Source: Gymnopilus junonius | Lineage: Eukaryota; Basidiomycota; Agaricomycetes; Agaricales; Galerinaceae | Reading direction: 5' to 3' | Length of the DNA stretch: 64,000 nt | NCBI GenBank assembly: GCA_015501075.1 | Contig: JADNYJ010000055.1 | Coordinates: 170,259 to 234,258, forward strand | Part shown: in pieces, positions 53,663-63,809 of the stretch | How the letters are laid out: each line of letters opens with the position of its first letter | How positions within the stretch are numbered: the stretch's first letter is position 1 | Made by a program: the position numbers and the translations under genes | Notes under the pieces: generated by a model | Seen by the model: only the letters and a program-made list of their open reading frames with translations | Told to the model about the DNA's origin: nothing | Database searches by the model: none

Positions 53663-56146
53663 TCATAGCCGTGCATCTCGTGGCATCTTCTTCAATGCCT
53701 GTCGTACACCGAGGTCACCCAAGACATCTTCAGCGCCAGCGAGAACTACAGAAAGTAGTGAATATTAGCAAAAGATATCCCAGTCTTTCGCCAGGAACAA
53801 GATACTCACTGGCATCGAAGCCAGATGTCCGATGGTACTATGTGAAGGAAATGAAAAGATTGCGGGTCAGTAATGCACAACTAGTGCCAAGGGGCGAAAA
53901 GGTCTGCGACGAATTGTAGGAATTGAACGTACGTTCTCGATGTATTTACCCATCCCCGTGACGGTGATGGCTCGACCGCCGAATACCTGGGTCGCATCTG
54001 CGATCGAGAGGCAAACATTAGACAAATGTAGCGGCAACTTGCGACGGGCATAGGAAAAGTGGCATACCTTCTGCTGTCTCTCGGCCTGCGCGGGAAATAA
54101 ATCTAGAACAGTATCAAAATGGATACCAGCTTAGGGCTATCTGAGATAGCTGAGAAACAACGCACTGTTTAAGGAGGCCAATAGGACCCGCTAATTTGTC
54201 CGCTTGCTGGTTATAGTTCATCTGTTTTGATTCAGGAATTGTGAATCTCGGTTTGAGACCAAGACAGGATTGCATAGCAAACCCGTACCTGGTTCATCTG
54301 GTATGTGACGCTTTCGAACCAGTTTTGGCACGCTTCTACTCGAGAAATCATCTTGGCAAGTTTGGCTCTTATCACGGCTTGCGATGTTAACGGCTTTCCG
54401 AAGACGATACGCTGCGTTGACCACCTGGTTGGAGAAATTATTAGTCCAACGTGAATGGGTTTACAACGGGGGAATGCACTCCACATACTTCAAGCACTCT
54501 TCGACTGCCAATCGCTGTGCCGAGACAGATGTGGCGCAGACCATCCATCGCTCATGATTGAAGTTGGAGAGAATGACCGACATTCCTGCGCCCACTTTCC
54601 CCAGCGTATTGGATACGGGGACTCTGACCTTGGGAAGCCTTTAGAATGACCTCGGTATATAGTTAGAGATGACGCTTACCTTGTCAAAGGTTACATATGC
54701 AGTCCCCGCCACCGATGAATAGGCAGTTTTAATCTGTTTCGTTTCCACTCCAGGACCTCTCGGAATCAAAATGACAGTGAATCCGGTCTGTAGCAGAGTA
54801 AGTGGAATCCTGGATGATGAACTGAAGACCAACCTCGGTTTTGCACCCGGTGGTAAAGTAATCGGCAAAGGTGCCGTTCGTGATCCACCTGGAATAAGAG
54901 GGCCAGGTTAAAACTGGAGTGATTGAAGATACTTTTACAGGTACTTTTTGGTACCTGTCACGATCCAGTGGTCGCCATCGCGTACGGCTGTCGTTTGCAA
55001 GCCACCCACATCGCTTCCAGCAAATGCTTCACTGATAGCAAGTGCCACATATTTTTTGCCAGAAAGAGCCTGAAATAATACCCATCAACGTCAGTCGGAG
55101 TGGTATACTAATCGGTGAACACACTTCTGGGATGACTTGGTTATAAAGCTCGGCAGAGCCATAATTCAGAATTGGAGGCAACCCAATAACACCACCAGCC
55201 AAAAGTCCATCCACTACAGCTCTGCTGCTAACGCGAGCAAGTTCGGCATGAACGATTCCCTGTATAGTTGATTAGGCTGGACTTGGACTAGAGTACTGTA
55301 CAAGTCTCCTCACCTCATAAAAATAATCGAACTCCTCAGGCTTTACGATCCCACCCATTAGTTTCCGCCCTTTCAGGTGCTTGCCTGGTCCAAGCCGCAT
55401 CGCAATGATGTTTACCTCGCTAAAGAAGTGTCGTCATAGTTTGCTCATGCAGCACTTCAATAATAGGAGTACGTACGCCATTTTATCGACAACTTCCTGA
55501 GAGATTTTCTTGCCATTATCTTCGCATTTAATCGCTTCGGGTTTGACGACTGTTTCGAAGAAAGCTCGAACAGCGGTTTGGAACTTTCGGTGGTTGTCCG
55601 AGTAATACGGACTGTAGTAGCCTTGGCTCAACCATGTTGGTTCGCCATATGGTACCTTACTAAGCTCTCCGGGCACAGGAGCCTTGATTTGTTCCTTTTC
55701 TCCCTGGACGGTTCCAATTTGGAGTCTTCGGTATTGTGGGCGCAATAGCACTTCATGTCTGTGAAGACCAAAAAAGGCCTGCGTAGCATCCTTTCCAGCT
55801 AATGATGCAATGTCATTGAATACCATACTGTACTGTAGAACTAAGAGAGAAAGAGACTGACCCACAGAATCCGCGTACAGGGCATTGGCACCTCCAGGAT
55901 GGAGGTCGGCGAATCTCGAGACATCGAAAACTTTTGAGTCAATGACGATCCACTGAGGTACACAGATAAACTATAAAGGACGTTTCCGGGATGCCAAAGG
56001 ACAGCAGAGGACTCACCAAATCACCTTCTTTATTATGCTAGAGGTATGGGGTTAAAGACCGGTTGTATTAATAAATCAAGTAGGTAATAACCGCTTACCC
56101 TGGCTATCTCCTCCCAAGTGTACTCTTTCGGTGATCCAGAAGCCAT
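53663..56146 (-). CDS. Cytochrome b5 domain-acyl-CoA dehydrogenase fusion
   Basis: The ATG at 56146 starts MASGSPKEYTWEEIARHNKE, a cytochrome b5 fold with the haem-binding HPGG motif (FADLHPGGANALYADS) and a second histidine at LHRHEVLL. An acyl-CoA dehydrogenase follows: AVRAFFETVVKPEAIKCEDN, GGIVKPEEFDYF, YEGIVHAELARVSSRAVVDG, ALAISEAFAGSDVGGLQTTA, VSNTLGKVGAGMSVILSNFN, HERWMVCATSVSAQRLAVEE and the C-terminal ATQVFGGRAITVTGMGKYIE block, ending KKMPRDARL, TGA at 53663. ACADs introduce a 2,3 double bond into acyl-CoA using FAD; fusion to cytochrome b5 is known in fungi and suggests electron transfer to a b5 partner instead of ETF. Several exons are only 21 to 30 bases. There is no obvious mitochondrial presequence. 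Confidence 0.92.
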
Positions 56147-56579
56147 GCTGTCTTACTGAATATCTTGATCCTGAAGAAATGAAGCCAATGTATGAGTCGC
56201 TCTGGTCTTTAGGCAAGAGGCAGAAAGTCCCTCCGCCAAGGTACGTCGACTTTTTAACCCACCCGGCTATTCCAATTTCCGACAGTCTCCCGGTAACTCA
56301 ATTCACGTGTTAATACCTGGCATTGAGAGGAATAGACTAAGACTAAGTATGTTACATGTACGCAAGTAATATTGAGAAAACAAAAGTGGAATTTGGAACA
56401 AGAAACTTTGCATAAGTCAGCACGAAATCATGTAAAATCAGTTGGTCGAGTTGTGAGGAGATCAATGGGTATAGCAGTAACAGACTTTAGAAAAGCACCC
56501 GTATCACCAGCTAACAAGCAAAATGGTGAATGCAAAATAGATAAGAATGCTAAATGGCAGTGGTACATTAGAAAATATA
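56147..56579. other. Intergenic, ACAD promoter and RGG-gene 3' end
   Basis: About 430 bases between two minus-strand genes. Short plus-strand frames here have no motif and no neighbours in frame. Nothing further seen. Confidence 0.5.
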
Positions 56580-58445
56580 TCAGGGGCCTGGAGAACCAAC
56601 AGGCTGAGGTTTGGTGTTGACAGTACTGGAAATGCCTGTCTTGCCAATTGTTCGCGCCAGCCGCGAAATTGCGTCCCCGGTAATGATAGGTCGATTACTG
56701 TGAGTTCGTTGCTGATTGTTCGCGACTCCAGTAGGTGGAGTAGATCGAGTCCGGACGTGTTGCTGTCCTTGAAACGCTGAAGAAGGCGTTGTATGTCCAG
56801 AACGCGTAAATCGCGGGACATATTCATTGAGAGAAGGTTTAGGGAACGATGGTGGTCGACCGACAGTATGGGCACGTATATGTGTCAAGGGATGTTCAGA
56901 GGGAAGGTCAGGGTAGGTGGAAACAGTGGCTGGTGCGGAGACCGCATCCGAAATGGCCTTAGGAGCATGGATAGAGGCAGAAAGTCCTTGTCCGCCCCAG
57001 ATTTCGTCGTCTTCGGATTTGACATTTCCCTTCTTCTTATCGAGACTTTCTTTCGCGGATTGAACTTCAAAAATTGGGCGCGCGGGTTCGGAAAATATCA
57101 TACTTTCGGGCGCCTGAGGTGTTTTTGCATCAATTGTTGTTACAACTTCAGAGGGGATGCCTGAAGATACTTTCGCATCCGTTTGCTCTCCAACCAGCGT
57201 TTCAGGGGGAACAGAGGCCTCTGAAGAAGGGTCAAATTTGGGCTCCTTTGTAAAATTATCCTTAGTTGCACTAATGGGAGATTTGGGGTAAGTGCGCATG
57301 GGTGTGGCGCCAGGTCGTGCTCGTAGTTGCGAGACTAGCGGTGCGGCGACAGGCTTGGCAGGCAGGGAGGGGTGTAAAGGCTTTCTACTCCTCGAATCCT
57401 GAACTGATATAGATGATTTTGTACGTACTGACAGAGAGGATTTAAGCTCTGCTTCTGATTCCGGAGTTTCCACATTAACATTCGCTGCTTTGGCTACGAG
57501 CTGCTCAGCTTCAGATGGGTGTGTAGGTGCAATTGGAGTTGGCAAGTTGTTTTGTGAGTCCTTTTCAACTCGTGGCTCTGAGATTGTCGAAGACTGCTTA
57601 AGAGGACTTGATGGAAAAGAGCCTACAGGAACATCAGGTAGTGACTTAAGCCCTCCGACAATGAGTGGCGAAATCACATCCGACTTGGTTGACGCAAACA
57701 TTGCTGGAGTCACACCCCAGTCGTCTAAATCAGGTAGACCATCGTCATCATCACCAGCCCAGTCGATGTGACTATGACTGCCCGGCGTTGAAGGCCTATT
57801 GTTGTCCATTGCTACAGCCCTGACGCGTTCAACAAGGGCATCGATATCATTTCGCATTCCAAGCCTTTGATTGAGATGAGGTGGAGTATCCTTAATGGGC
57901 GCTGTGTGCGGTGCTGGAGCTAAACGAGGCTTGTTGGGGCGAAGAAGATTGTCATTTGGGGCGGGGGGGTTAATCTTATTCGGAGGAAGTTTGCTCGTTT
58001 GTGACCGTCGTCTCCTGCTCGGCGGTTTAGCAGAGACGGGTGCAGACGCTACTTCTACAGATAGTGATTGCGTGTTGATAATGGGTGGGATTACTCGAGA
58101 TGCACGTCGCGATGGTGGTTTCGGTTTAGAGGATGATGCATTAGTGTTTAATTGGTCGGAGGTGGCAGGAGGAACAGGGACAGAAGAAGACATTTTATCT
58201 GCGTTAATTGAAACGTGATGTGAGTTGTCTGACTTGCTGGCCTGTCGATGGCCATCCTCGTGTTTCGAATCTTTGTGTGAGGAAGTTATTGTACGACTCC
58301 CTCCGCGGCCTCGTGGGCCACCACGGCCTCGTCCCCCGCGACCTGCCCGACTGCTGAGACCGTTGAAGGCGCTGCCTGGTTCTCCGGATCTCCCCCACTT
58401 AGTATTAGCGGTACTTGAGGAGGACACGGAAGTAGGAGTCGCCAT
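56580..58445 (-). CDS. Intronless RGG-box, Ser/Pro-rich protein of unknown function
   Basis: A single open frame of about 621 codons begins at the ATG at 58445 (MATPTSVSSSSTANTKWGRS). Residues about 35-55 form an RGG box (RAGRGGRGRGGPRGRGGSR), typical of RNA-binding or arginine-methylated proteins. Around residue 225-250 is a conserved-looking acidic motif (IDWAGDDDDGLPDLDDWGV). The remainder is Ser/Pro/Lys-rich and predicted disordered, with several KPPSRR and RRRR basic clusters, and ends KPQPVGSPGP. I do not recognise the family. An RNA-associated regulator is a plausible inference from the RGG box alone. It is one of three long genes here without introns. Confidence 0.75.
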   Translation of the reverse strand: MATPTSVSSSSTANTKWGRSGEPGSAFNGLSSRAGRGGRGRGGPRGRGGSRTITSSHKDSKHEDGHRQASKSDNSHHVSINADKMSSSVPVPPATSDQLNTNASSSKPKPPSRRASRVIPPIINTQSLSVEVASAPVSAKPPSRRRRSQTSKLPPNKINPPAPNDNLLRPNKPRLAPAPHTAPIKDTPPHLNQRLGMRNDIDALVERVRAVAMDNNRPSTPGSHSHIDWAGDDDDGLPDLDDWGVTPAMFASTKSDVISPLIVGGLKSLPDVPVGSFPSSPLKQSSTISEPRVEKDSQNNLPTPIAPTHPSEAEQLVAKAANVNVETPESEAELKSSLSVRTKSSISVQDSRSRKPLHPSLPAKPVAAPLVSQLRARPGATPMRTYPKSPISATKDNFTKEPKFDPSSEASVPPETLVGEQTDAKVSSGIPSEVVTTIDAKTPQAPESMIFSEPARPIFEVQSAKESLDKKKGNVKSEDDEIWGGQGLSASIHAPKAISDAVSAPATVSTYPDLPSEHPLTHIRAHTVGRPPSFPKPSLNEYVPRFTRSGHTTPSSAFQGQQHVRTRSTPPTGVANNQQRTHSNRPIITGDAISRLARTIGKTGISSTVNTKPQPVGSPGP

Positions 58446-58704
58446 GATATACAAATCGCGCGGGAATCTGGCAACAGACCGATTCTGAAGATTACTACAG
58501 TATTTTCAGTAATTCACAAACTGGATATTGCTGAGAAAAATGTCGATGACAGCAGACGTACATTGTGTAGTCGAAAGGTAGGTGACGAGGCGGTAAGAGG
58601 AGAAATTGAACACAGTGTGTTGCACAAATAGATTGGACGGACCAAATACGGCAAAGCAGCTGAAATATAACAGGAAAGCAGTTCGCTCTTCTCCATCACC
58701 CACC
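58446..58704. promoter_or_regulatory. Shared divergent promoter, RGG protein / SmG
   Basis: 259 bases between divergent start codons. A pyrimidine-rich TTCTCCATCACCCACC lies directly before the SmG ATG. No other element identified. Confidence 0.45.
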
Positions 58705-59057
58705 ATGTCCAAAGCCTCTCAACCGGAACTCAAAAAGGTGCGTCAGTGTCTGCATCTCATACAGCACTTGGACGAGCCGGAATGTTTTTTTTTTTGCAGT
58801 TCATGGACAAGAAATTGTTCGTTCATCTTCAGGGTGGCCGCAAAGTCAGCGGTGTCTTACGCGGCTATGACCTCTTCCTAAACCTCGTCATTGACGATGC
58901 GGTTGAGGAAACCACGCCGGCACAGAAACACCCCATTGGAACAGTGGTATGTCCCCGTTTCAGTGTGTAAACGACATCTCTAACTGATCAACTGGTGCAG
59001 GTGATCCGTGGAAACAGTGTAACATCGATGGAGACATTGGAGGCGATTCGGCCATGA
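58705..59057 (+). CDS. SNRPG: Small nuclear ribonucleoprotein Sm G
   Basis: Three exons: 58705-58737, 58800-58946, 59001-59057. The protein is short, as usual for SmG, and contains both Sm motifs: Sm1 (KKLFVHLQGGRKVSGVLRGY, LFLNLVIDDA) and Sm2 (VVIRGNSVTSMETLE), ending AIRP. SmG is one of seven Sm proteins that form the ring on U1, U2, U4 and U5 snRNAs. The start MSKASQPELKKFMDKKL matches the family. It is a functional partner of U1-70K elsewhere in the window, but the two genes are far apart and I attach no meaning to that. Confidence 0.96.
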
Positions 59058-59212
59058 TACTGTATTGTACCACCCATGATATTCTCTCTGTAATACGACA
59101 TTTTCTGTAGTCAGAGTGACTCTGTACCGATAAGCCGTTGTTTGGCAAAAGCAGTTGAATCAAACTCCCACCTATGATCCCAATTTTTCTTGAGTACCAC
59201 TTGGGTGAAGCG

Positions 59213-61075
59213 ATGCCTGGTCGCTCCGTCTCATTCTTCAATTCTCTAAAGCACAGGTCCTTCGACTCTTTTAGACAGCCTTCGCGTTTTTCATCTTCCA
59301 TTTCTCTCCCAATCGACCTCACCCAGTTCTCCTCAAATTCAGCCGCATTGACACATGCACAACGCTCCAGTTTGCAGGACCTTACCAGCGCCCTCTCAAG
59401 CGATGCTAGCCCTTCCTATGTCTGGGCCAATTACACCAATCTAATCTCTTCCTTGGGCAGCGAGTCTTTGCCCCTTGAATATCACCAGCAAGTTCTGCGT
59501 CGCTGCTCCCCTCCAAAGAAAGAACTAAAGAGTCGATTAGTCGGCAAGTTGTCCTTGGGCAAGGATGACTTCGTAATACCTGCGTTTGAATCGCGTTTCC
59601 AGACGCTCATGGGCAACATTCGCAACCTGGGTCTTCGACCTTCATTGGATGACTATAATTTTGTCTTGGAGCAATTTGCTGCTGTGGGATATTATGAGGG
59701 GGCCATTAAAGTTTACGAGGAAATCAAGCGCGTCGGACATGTACCCAATCACGAAACCTTTGGTTTTTGTTTTCAGGCTATGGCTTACCGTCTCACTCTG
59801 CCTATACCTCAGGATTCCCGGGAGAACACGATTGCTCATATGCAAAGTGTTTTTAGAAACTACCTCTCGGACATGCGACACTACCAGATCTCCATGACAG
59901 GTGCTCATCTGGATTTGAGCATTCGTATCCTCAAAGAAACGTTGGACTACCAAGGATTTGACTCCATCCTGCGTTGGGGATATGCGATTGATCTTTCGAA
60001 CCCAGACCGGGTTGCATTGGAGTACTCAGAGCCCTCCAAGAACAAGAATAAACCATTCCCGTTTACTACTACGGCACTTAACACTACCATCGACATACTT
60101 GGTCGACTGGGTGATGTTTCCAAGCTCGTCCAGGCTTTTGAGGTCCTTACCCAGCCTCTGCCGCAAGCGAACCAGCACTTCTTTAATTCTTTCGAATCAG
60201 ATGAAGACGATGATTTTGGCGTCTCTGTCGATGTCGGCCCTGCCTCACGATTCCAACCTGCGTACGCATTACCAAATACAACGACTTATAACCTCCTCTT
60301 GCGCTATATATGTAAGAATGGACATGGCATTCTCGCACGCCATTACATTATGCAAGCTACAAGACTAGATAGGTCGACGGCGTGGACCTTAAGACATATG
60401 GTGACACACTATCTTGCCAAAAAACGACCTCTTTCCGAAATTCCCTCCCCGCACTTTGCTATTAGCCGTCTCACCTTGCTTCCAGTCCTCGGCGAGAGCA
60501 ACCGAGATAAAAACCTTGGTCTAATGAAGTGGTTATCAACAAAGGTGCCGGGTATAATCAGCAAGCAGAAAAATGATCTCGAGTTCTATCTATCCGTGTC
60601 TAAAAGGCTCGACCTCTCGGAACCACCACCTCCTCAACCCCCTTTATCTCCCACAGATGTATCTGACCTCGACGTTACAAATCCGGCTCCACCTGATGGC
60701 CCACGGACTAAATTTTTCGACATTCATCTTCATATACGGATTCTGAAGCGCAATATCATCGAATTGGAAGATTTCCGTGAAAGATTGACATTTGTGCTTG
60801 GTCGGACAACACAGCGCGTGAAGGAGCGCCTGGGTCGTCGTGTTTGGGACTCTAAGGACATATTCTTGACTACAGAACAGGATAGGGTGTATGTGACAAA
60901 GGACCATTGGAAGGATGTTGTTAATTTCCAACCTAGGAAAGATAATTGGGAGCCATTACGCCATAGGAATAACATTTCCTCGAGAAGAATGTCGACCTTC
61001 GCTCCTATTTTTTACAGTCGGGTACGGCCGCTTGACCCCCCTCCTATACCTATTGGCGTGCAACGGGGAATCTGA
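59213..61075 (+). CDS. Intronless PPR-like mitochondrial protein
   Basis: The frame is open from 59174 to the TGA at 61073-61075. The ATG at 59213 is preferred because it starts MPGRSVSFFNSLKHRSFDSF, a basic Ser/Arg-rich presequence for mitochondrial import; the upstream ATG at 59174 adds MIPIFLEYHLGEA, which would spoil it. The middle contains helical repeats of PPR type (LRPSLDDYNFVLEQFAAVGY, YEGAIKVYEEIKRVGHVPNH, TTALNTTIDILGRLGDVSKL, TTTYNLLLRYICKNGHGILA). The C-terminus is a charged helical domain. PPR proteins usually guide or protect specific mitochondrial transcripts. Which transcript is not readable. It resembles the left-edge gene in type and in lacking introns. Confidence 0.85.
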   Translation: MPGRSVSFFNSLKHRSFDSFRQPSRFSSSISLPIDLTQFSSNSAALTHAQRSSLQDLTSALSSDASPSYVWANYTNLISSLGSESLPLEYHQQVLRRCSPPKKELKSRLVGKLSLGKDDFVIPAFESRFQTLMGNIRNLGLRPSLDDYNFVLEQFAAVGYYEGAIKVYEEIKRVGHVPNHETFGFCFQAMAYRLTLPIPQDSRENTIAHMQSVFRNYLSDMRHYQISMTGAHLDLSIRILKETLDYQGFDSILRWGYAIDLSNPDRVALEYSEPSKNKNKPFPFTTTALNTTIDILGRLGDVSKLVQAFEVLTQPLPQANQHFFNSFESDEDDDFGVSVDVGPASRFQPAYALPNTTTYNLLLRYICKNGHGILARHYIMQATRLDRSTAWTLRHMVTHYLAKKRPLSEIPSPHFAISRLTLLPVLGESNRDKNLGLMKWLSTKVPGIISKQKNDLEFYLSVSKRLDLSEPPPPQPPLSPTDVSDLDVTNPAPPDGPRTKFFDIHLHIRILKRNIIELEDFRERLTFVLGRTTQRVKERLGRRVWDSKDIFLTTEQDRVYVTKDHWKDVVNFQPRKDNWEPLRHRNNISSRRMSTFAPIFYSRVRPLDPPPIPIGVQRGI

Positions 61076-61459
61076 GCCATAGCATCCACTCATCCCATTG
61101 ATATTCCTTCACTTACCTTTGGTAAGCCATTCCTTGGATGGCTGTTACAGTATTAGCTTACTCATTTTGCATCAGTGCGCAGATCGCAGCGAGCTGCGTC
61201 CGGCCAATTCCTCCTGTGTCGTGCAAACTTTTGACTTTTCGTCATTTATAATGCATATCTAGTTTTGTCGCTAGATAGGGAGACTGGAGGTGTTGTTATT
61301 TATTAATAGTGTCAAACCAACCAAAAAAAAAATATCGCAAAATTCTTGTGGAAAGCGAACATGTTTGTCTAAGGGCTACAGGTTAACTAACAAGATACCG
61401 TATCGATATACTAAGACAGCAAGGCGATCGAAAACATGAGCAGAGGAACTTTCGGTGGC
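61076..61459. other. Convergent 3' ends of PPR-like gene and Pch2
   Basis: About 380 bases, with an A9 run near 61324. Presumed 3' untranslated regions; nothing else seen. Confidence 0.5.
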
Positions 61460-63233
61460 TTAATTTAGTCTTTCAGATTCCCTAACATGCTCTCCAACGG
61501 CTTTCTCCATACCGTCAAGCCAAACTTCTACAGGAGTACCTTTGCTCTCTTTTGGCAACACTCCAGAAATTTGTGGACGGAAGAAATTTCCTATGCCTAT
61601 GTAGCGTGCCAGAGCGAGGACAGGCAAGCGTCGTAAAGCACGACCTGACATCCCTTGTGTCTAGAGTAAGTCAGTAAAGGGTCCTGTGACACAATAGATG
61701 AAGACTTTACCCGACACTGCGTAGCTAATGCTAACAAGCGGAGACTGACGTTTTTTGATCGGTCCTGTGGATCGATGGAGTCCGATTTTTCTGCTGATTT
61801 ATTCATCAATTCGTAGAGTTGTACTTGTTTCAAGGCCGGGACAGTCTAAGTAGTCCTGATCAGCTATAATAATAATCAAGGATTCAGGGTCTGAAGCATA
61901 CCACATACGCGACGATCCCCTTGAGAATGATCTCGCAAAGCGCAGATCGAAGAATCTCGTATATAGCTTCCCGGGAGGGTAGATCCACATATTGCACAAT
62001 ATCGGCACGGTCTAAGAAAGCAGTATCTAGGAACGAGACAAATGAGATAGAGCTCCTTACAGCATTAAGGGATAGGCATCTCACCGATCGCCTTTACCAG
62101 GTTGCTTGTCGCCATGACCAGGACATTCTTACGTTGCTTAAGTTTGTCAAGCTGCGTAAGGAGGGCATTGACTACCTGTTGATTTTTATAAGTATATGAG
62201 CACACAAATTGCAGGGATGTGACATACTCGGAGACCATCTGACGGTTCTGTGCCTGCCATTGCACCTGCTCTAGCTGCAGTCAAAGATTCGACTTCATCT
62301 GCACTATCCATCAGCTTACGTGAACGCATATATGCGCTAATAGTTGGCAATACCAATCAGTACCACCACGAAACCATCTTCTTCTTCGACCAATTCAGTG
62401 ATGCTACTGAATAGACGCTGAACTAATTTGCCAGACTCTGAAAACCATTTTGAGAAAAGGGAATGGGAGTTGATTTCGAGAAGGCGAGTATGTGAATAAC
62501 TTTTAGAATGAGGTTGAGTTAATTCATTTTGCTGATAGATGCGCAGAGAAGGCTTGCCGATGCGACAACCGAATAGACAACTTCTGAGCAAGAGCACGAC
62601 AAAGTGAGGTTTTCCCGGTACCAGGAGGGCCGTGTAGTAAGACCACGCGATTCCACGATACAAGATTCACTAAAGAGTAGGTCAGACAAATGAGCATATC
62701 GAAATTGGAAGTCTTACGATCGACGTTGGCGTCGCTAAATATCAGAGTGGCGTGAATGTAGTCCAAGAGCTTCATCTTCACATCATCTGCATATATGAGC
62801 GAGTCCCACAGGCCTTCATAATTCTTATTTGGAAGTTCGCAGACACTTGCAGCCATTGTATCATCGTCTTCATTCCTATTACCAGCGCTATTAGAGAATT
62901 CTTCGAAAGCATCGCTGTCCGATGGTTTGTATACGTGAATCTGGAGTGACATCTCTTCTATAGTAAGAGATGGCGCGGTGCATTGGGACTCGCAGACTGA
63001 AATTCTGTCAACTGAGGAGGCGAGTTCTGGGATGTCGTCCCAGCCATCTAGTGTAGATGGAATGGCGAGGCGATCGACAGAAGTCACGTATGAATGGACA
63101 TGGTTTCGGATAGTTTCAAAGCGAGCAGAGGCCCTGGCATTCAGGCGCACCTCGACTGCAAAAAAAATAAGGCACACTGATTAGATAAAGGAACAAGAGT
63201 CGAATGCTCACTGTGCACAGTCCACTTGTCCAT
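61460..63233 (-). CDS. PCH2: Pachytene checkpoint AAA+ ATPase Pch2/TRIP13
   Basis: The chosen start is the ATG at 63233 (MDKWTVHIEVRLNARASARF): TVHIEV is the conserved TRIP13 N-terminal strand, formed across the first intron. A longer frame opens at 63481, but it overlaps the divergent SelW gene and has no family match. The AAA+ domain shows GLWDSLIYADDVKMKLLDYI, SWNRVVLLHGPPGTGKTSLC (Walker A), INSHSLFSKWFSESGKLVQR, VVVLIDEVESLTAARAG (Walker B, across an intron), AGTEPSDGLRVVNALLTQLD, LVMATSN (sensor 1) and SGRALRRLPVLALARYI (sensor 2), ending GEHVRESERLN. Pch2/TRIP13 remodels HORMA proteins (Hop1, Mad2) in meiotic recombination control and spindle-checkpoint silencing. Confidence 0.94.
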
Positions 63234-63310
63234 GTGGGAGCGGGAAAGACGCGTCGCCGCCGTCGCGCGTACACACAAAGCACGTGCTCGCTCTTCTCTT
63301 GTCTCCGCCC
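63234..63310. promoter_or_regulatory. Very short divergent promoter, Pch2 / SelW-like
   Basis: 77 bases between start codons of a meiotic/checkpoint ATPase and a redox protein. GC-rich (CGTCGCCGCCGTCGCGCGT). No specific element named. Confidence 0.45.
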
Positions 63311-63809
63311 ATGGCAGACTCGCAGACATTTGTATTTCCAGGACCACAGCGCACAGTGACGATCGAGTTCTGCGACCGAGTGCGTAGTATTTGATAGGCC
63401 CAAGACACCATTTTGACACGAGTCGTATAGTGTCGATGGTGCGATTTGCATGCTGAGTAAGGCGTAGGAGTCCTCATCCATGATCCCAGGTTACACCGTG
63501 CCAGCTGGGTTCAAACCGAGCTTTTCTTAACCTTCCCGCCACCCACCATTGGCGCCATTACCCTCGTGCCCCTGAACAGTGACGACACTGCTGGTCGCTT
63601 TAGGGTCTGGGTGTCCATCCCCGGCACAGAAGAGCCTCTTTTGGTCTGGGACAGGAAATCCGAGGGAGGTTTCCCTGAATTGAAAGTACTCGTCAGTACT
63701 GTTTTCTTTCGCCACTCCGGAGTGCGTAATTGGTTAATTGCATGTGTAGAAACAACGCATTCGCGATCATCTCCAACCTGGGAAATCTCTCGGTCATTCC
63801 GACAAGTAA
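63311..63809 (+). CDS. SelW/Rdx-family thioredoxin-fold protein (Cys form)
   Basis: Four exons: 63311-63379, 63431-63438, 63490-63691, 63750-63809. They join to MADSQTFVFPGPQRTVTIEF followed by CDRCRWLHRASWVQTELFLT, then LVPLNSDDTAGRFRVWV, EEPLLVWDRKSEGGFPELKV and the terminus RIRDHLQPGKSLGHSDK. This is the Rdx family of selenoprotein W-like proteins, with a CxxC in place of the CxxU redox motif, the FPE...K block and the LGHSDK end. Such proteins are small redox proteins linked to glutathione or 14-3-3 binding in animals; the fungal role is unclear. The second Cys of CxxC sits in an 8-base microexon. The structure is fully in frame, which argues strongly that it is right despite the tiny exon. 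Confidence 0.92.

Noticed and set aside
63116..63481. Longer N-terminus for Pch2 starting at 63481
   Set aside because: Overlaps the divergent SelW-like gene, reads Arg-rich nonsense, and the ATG at 63233 starts directly before the conserved TVHIEV strand.
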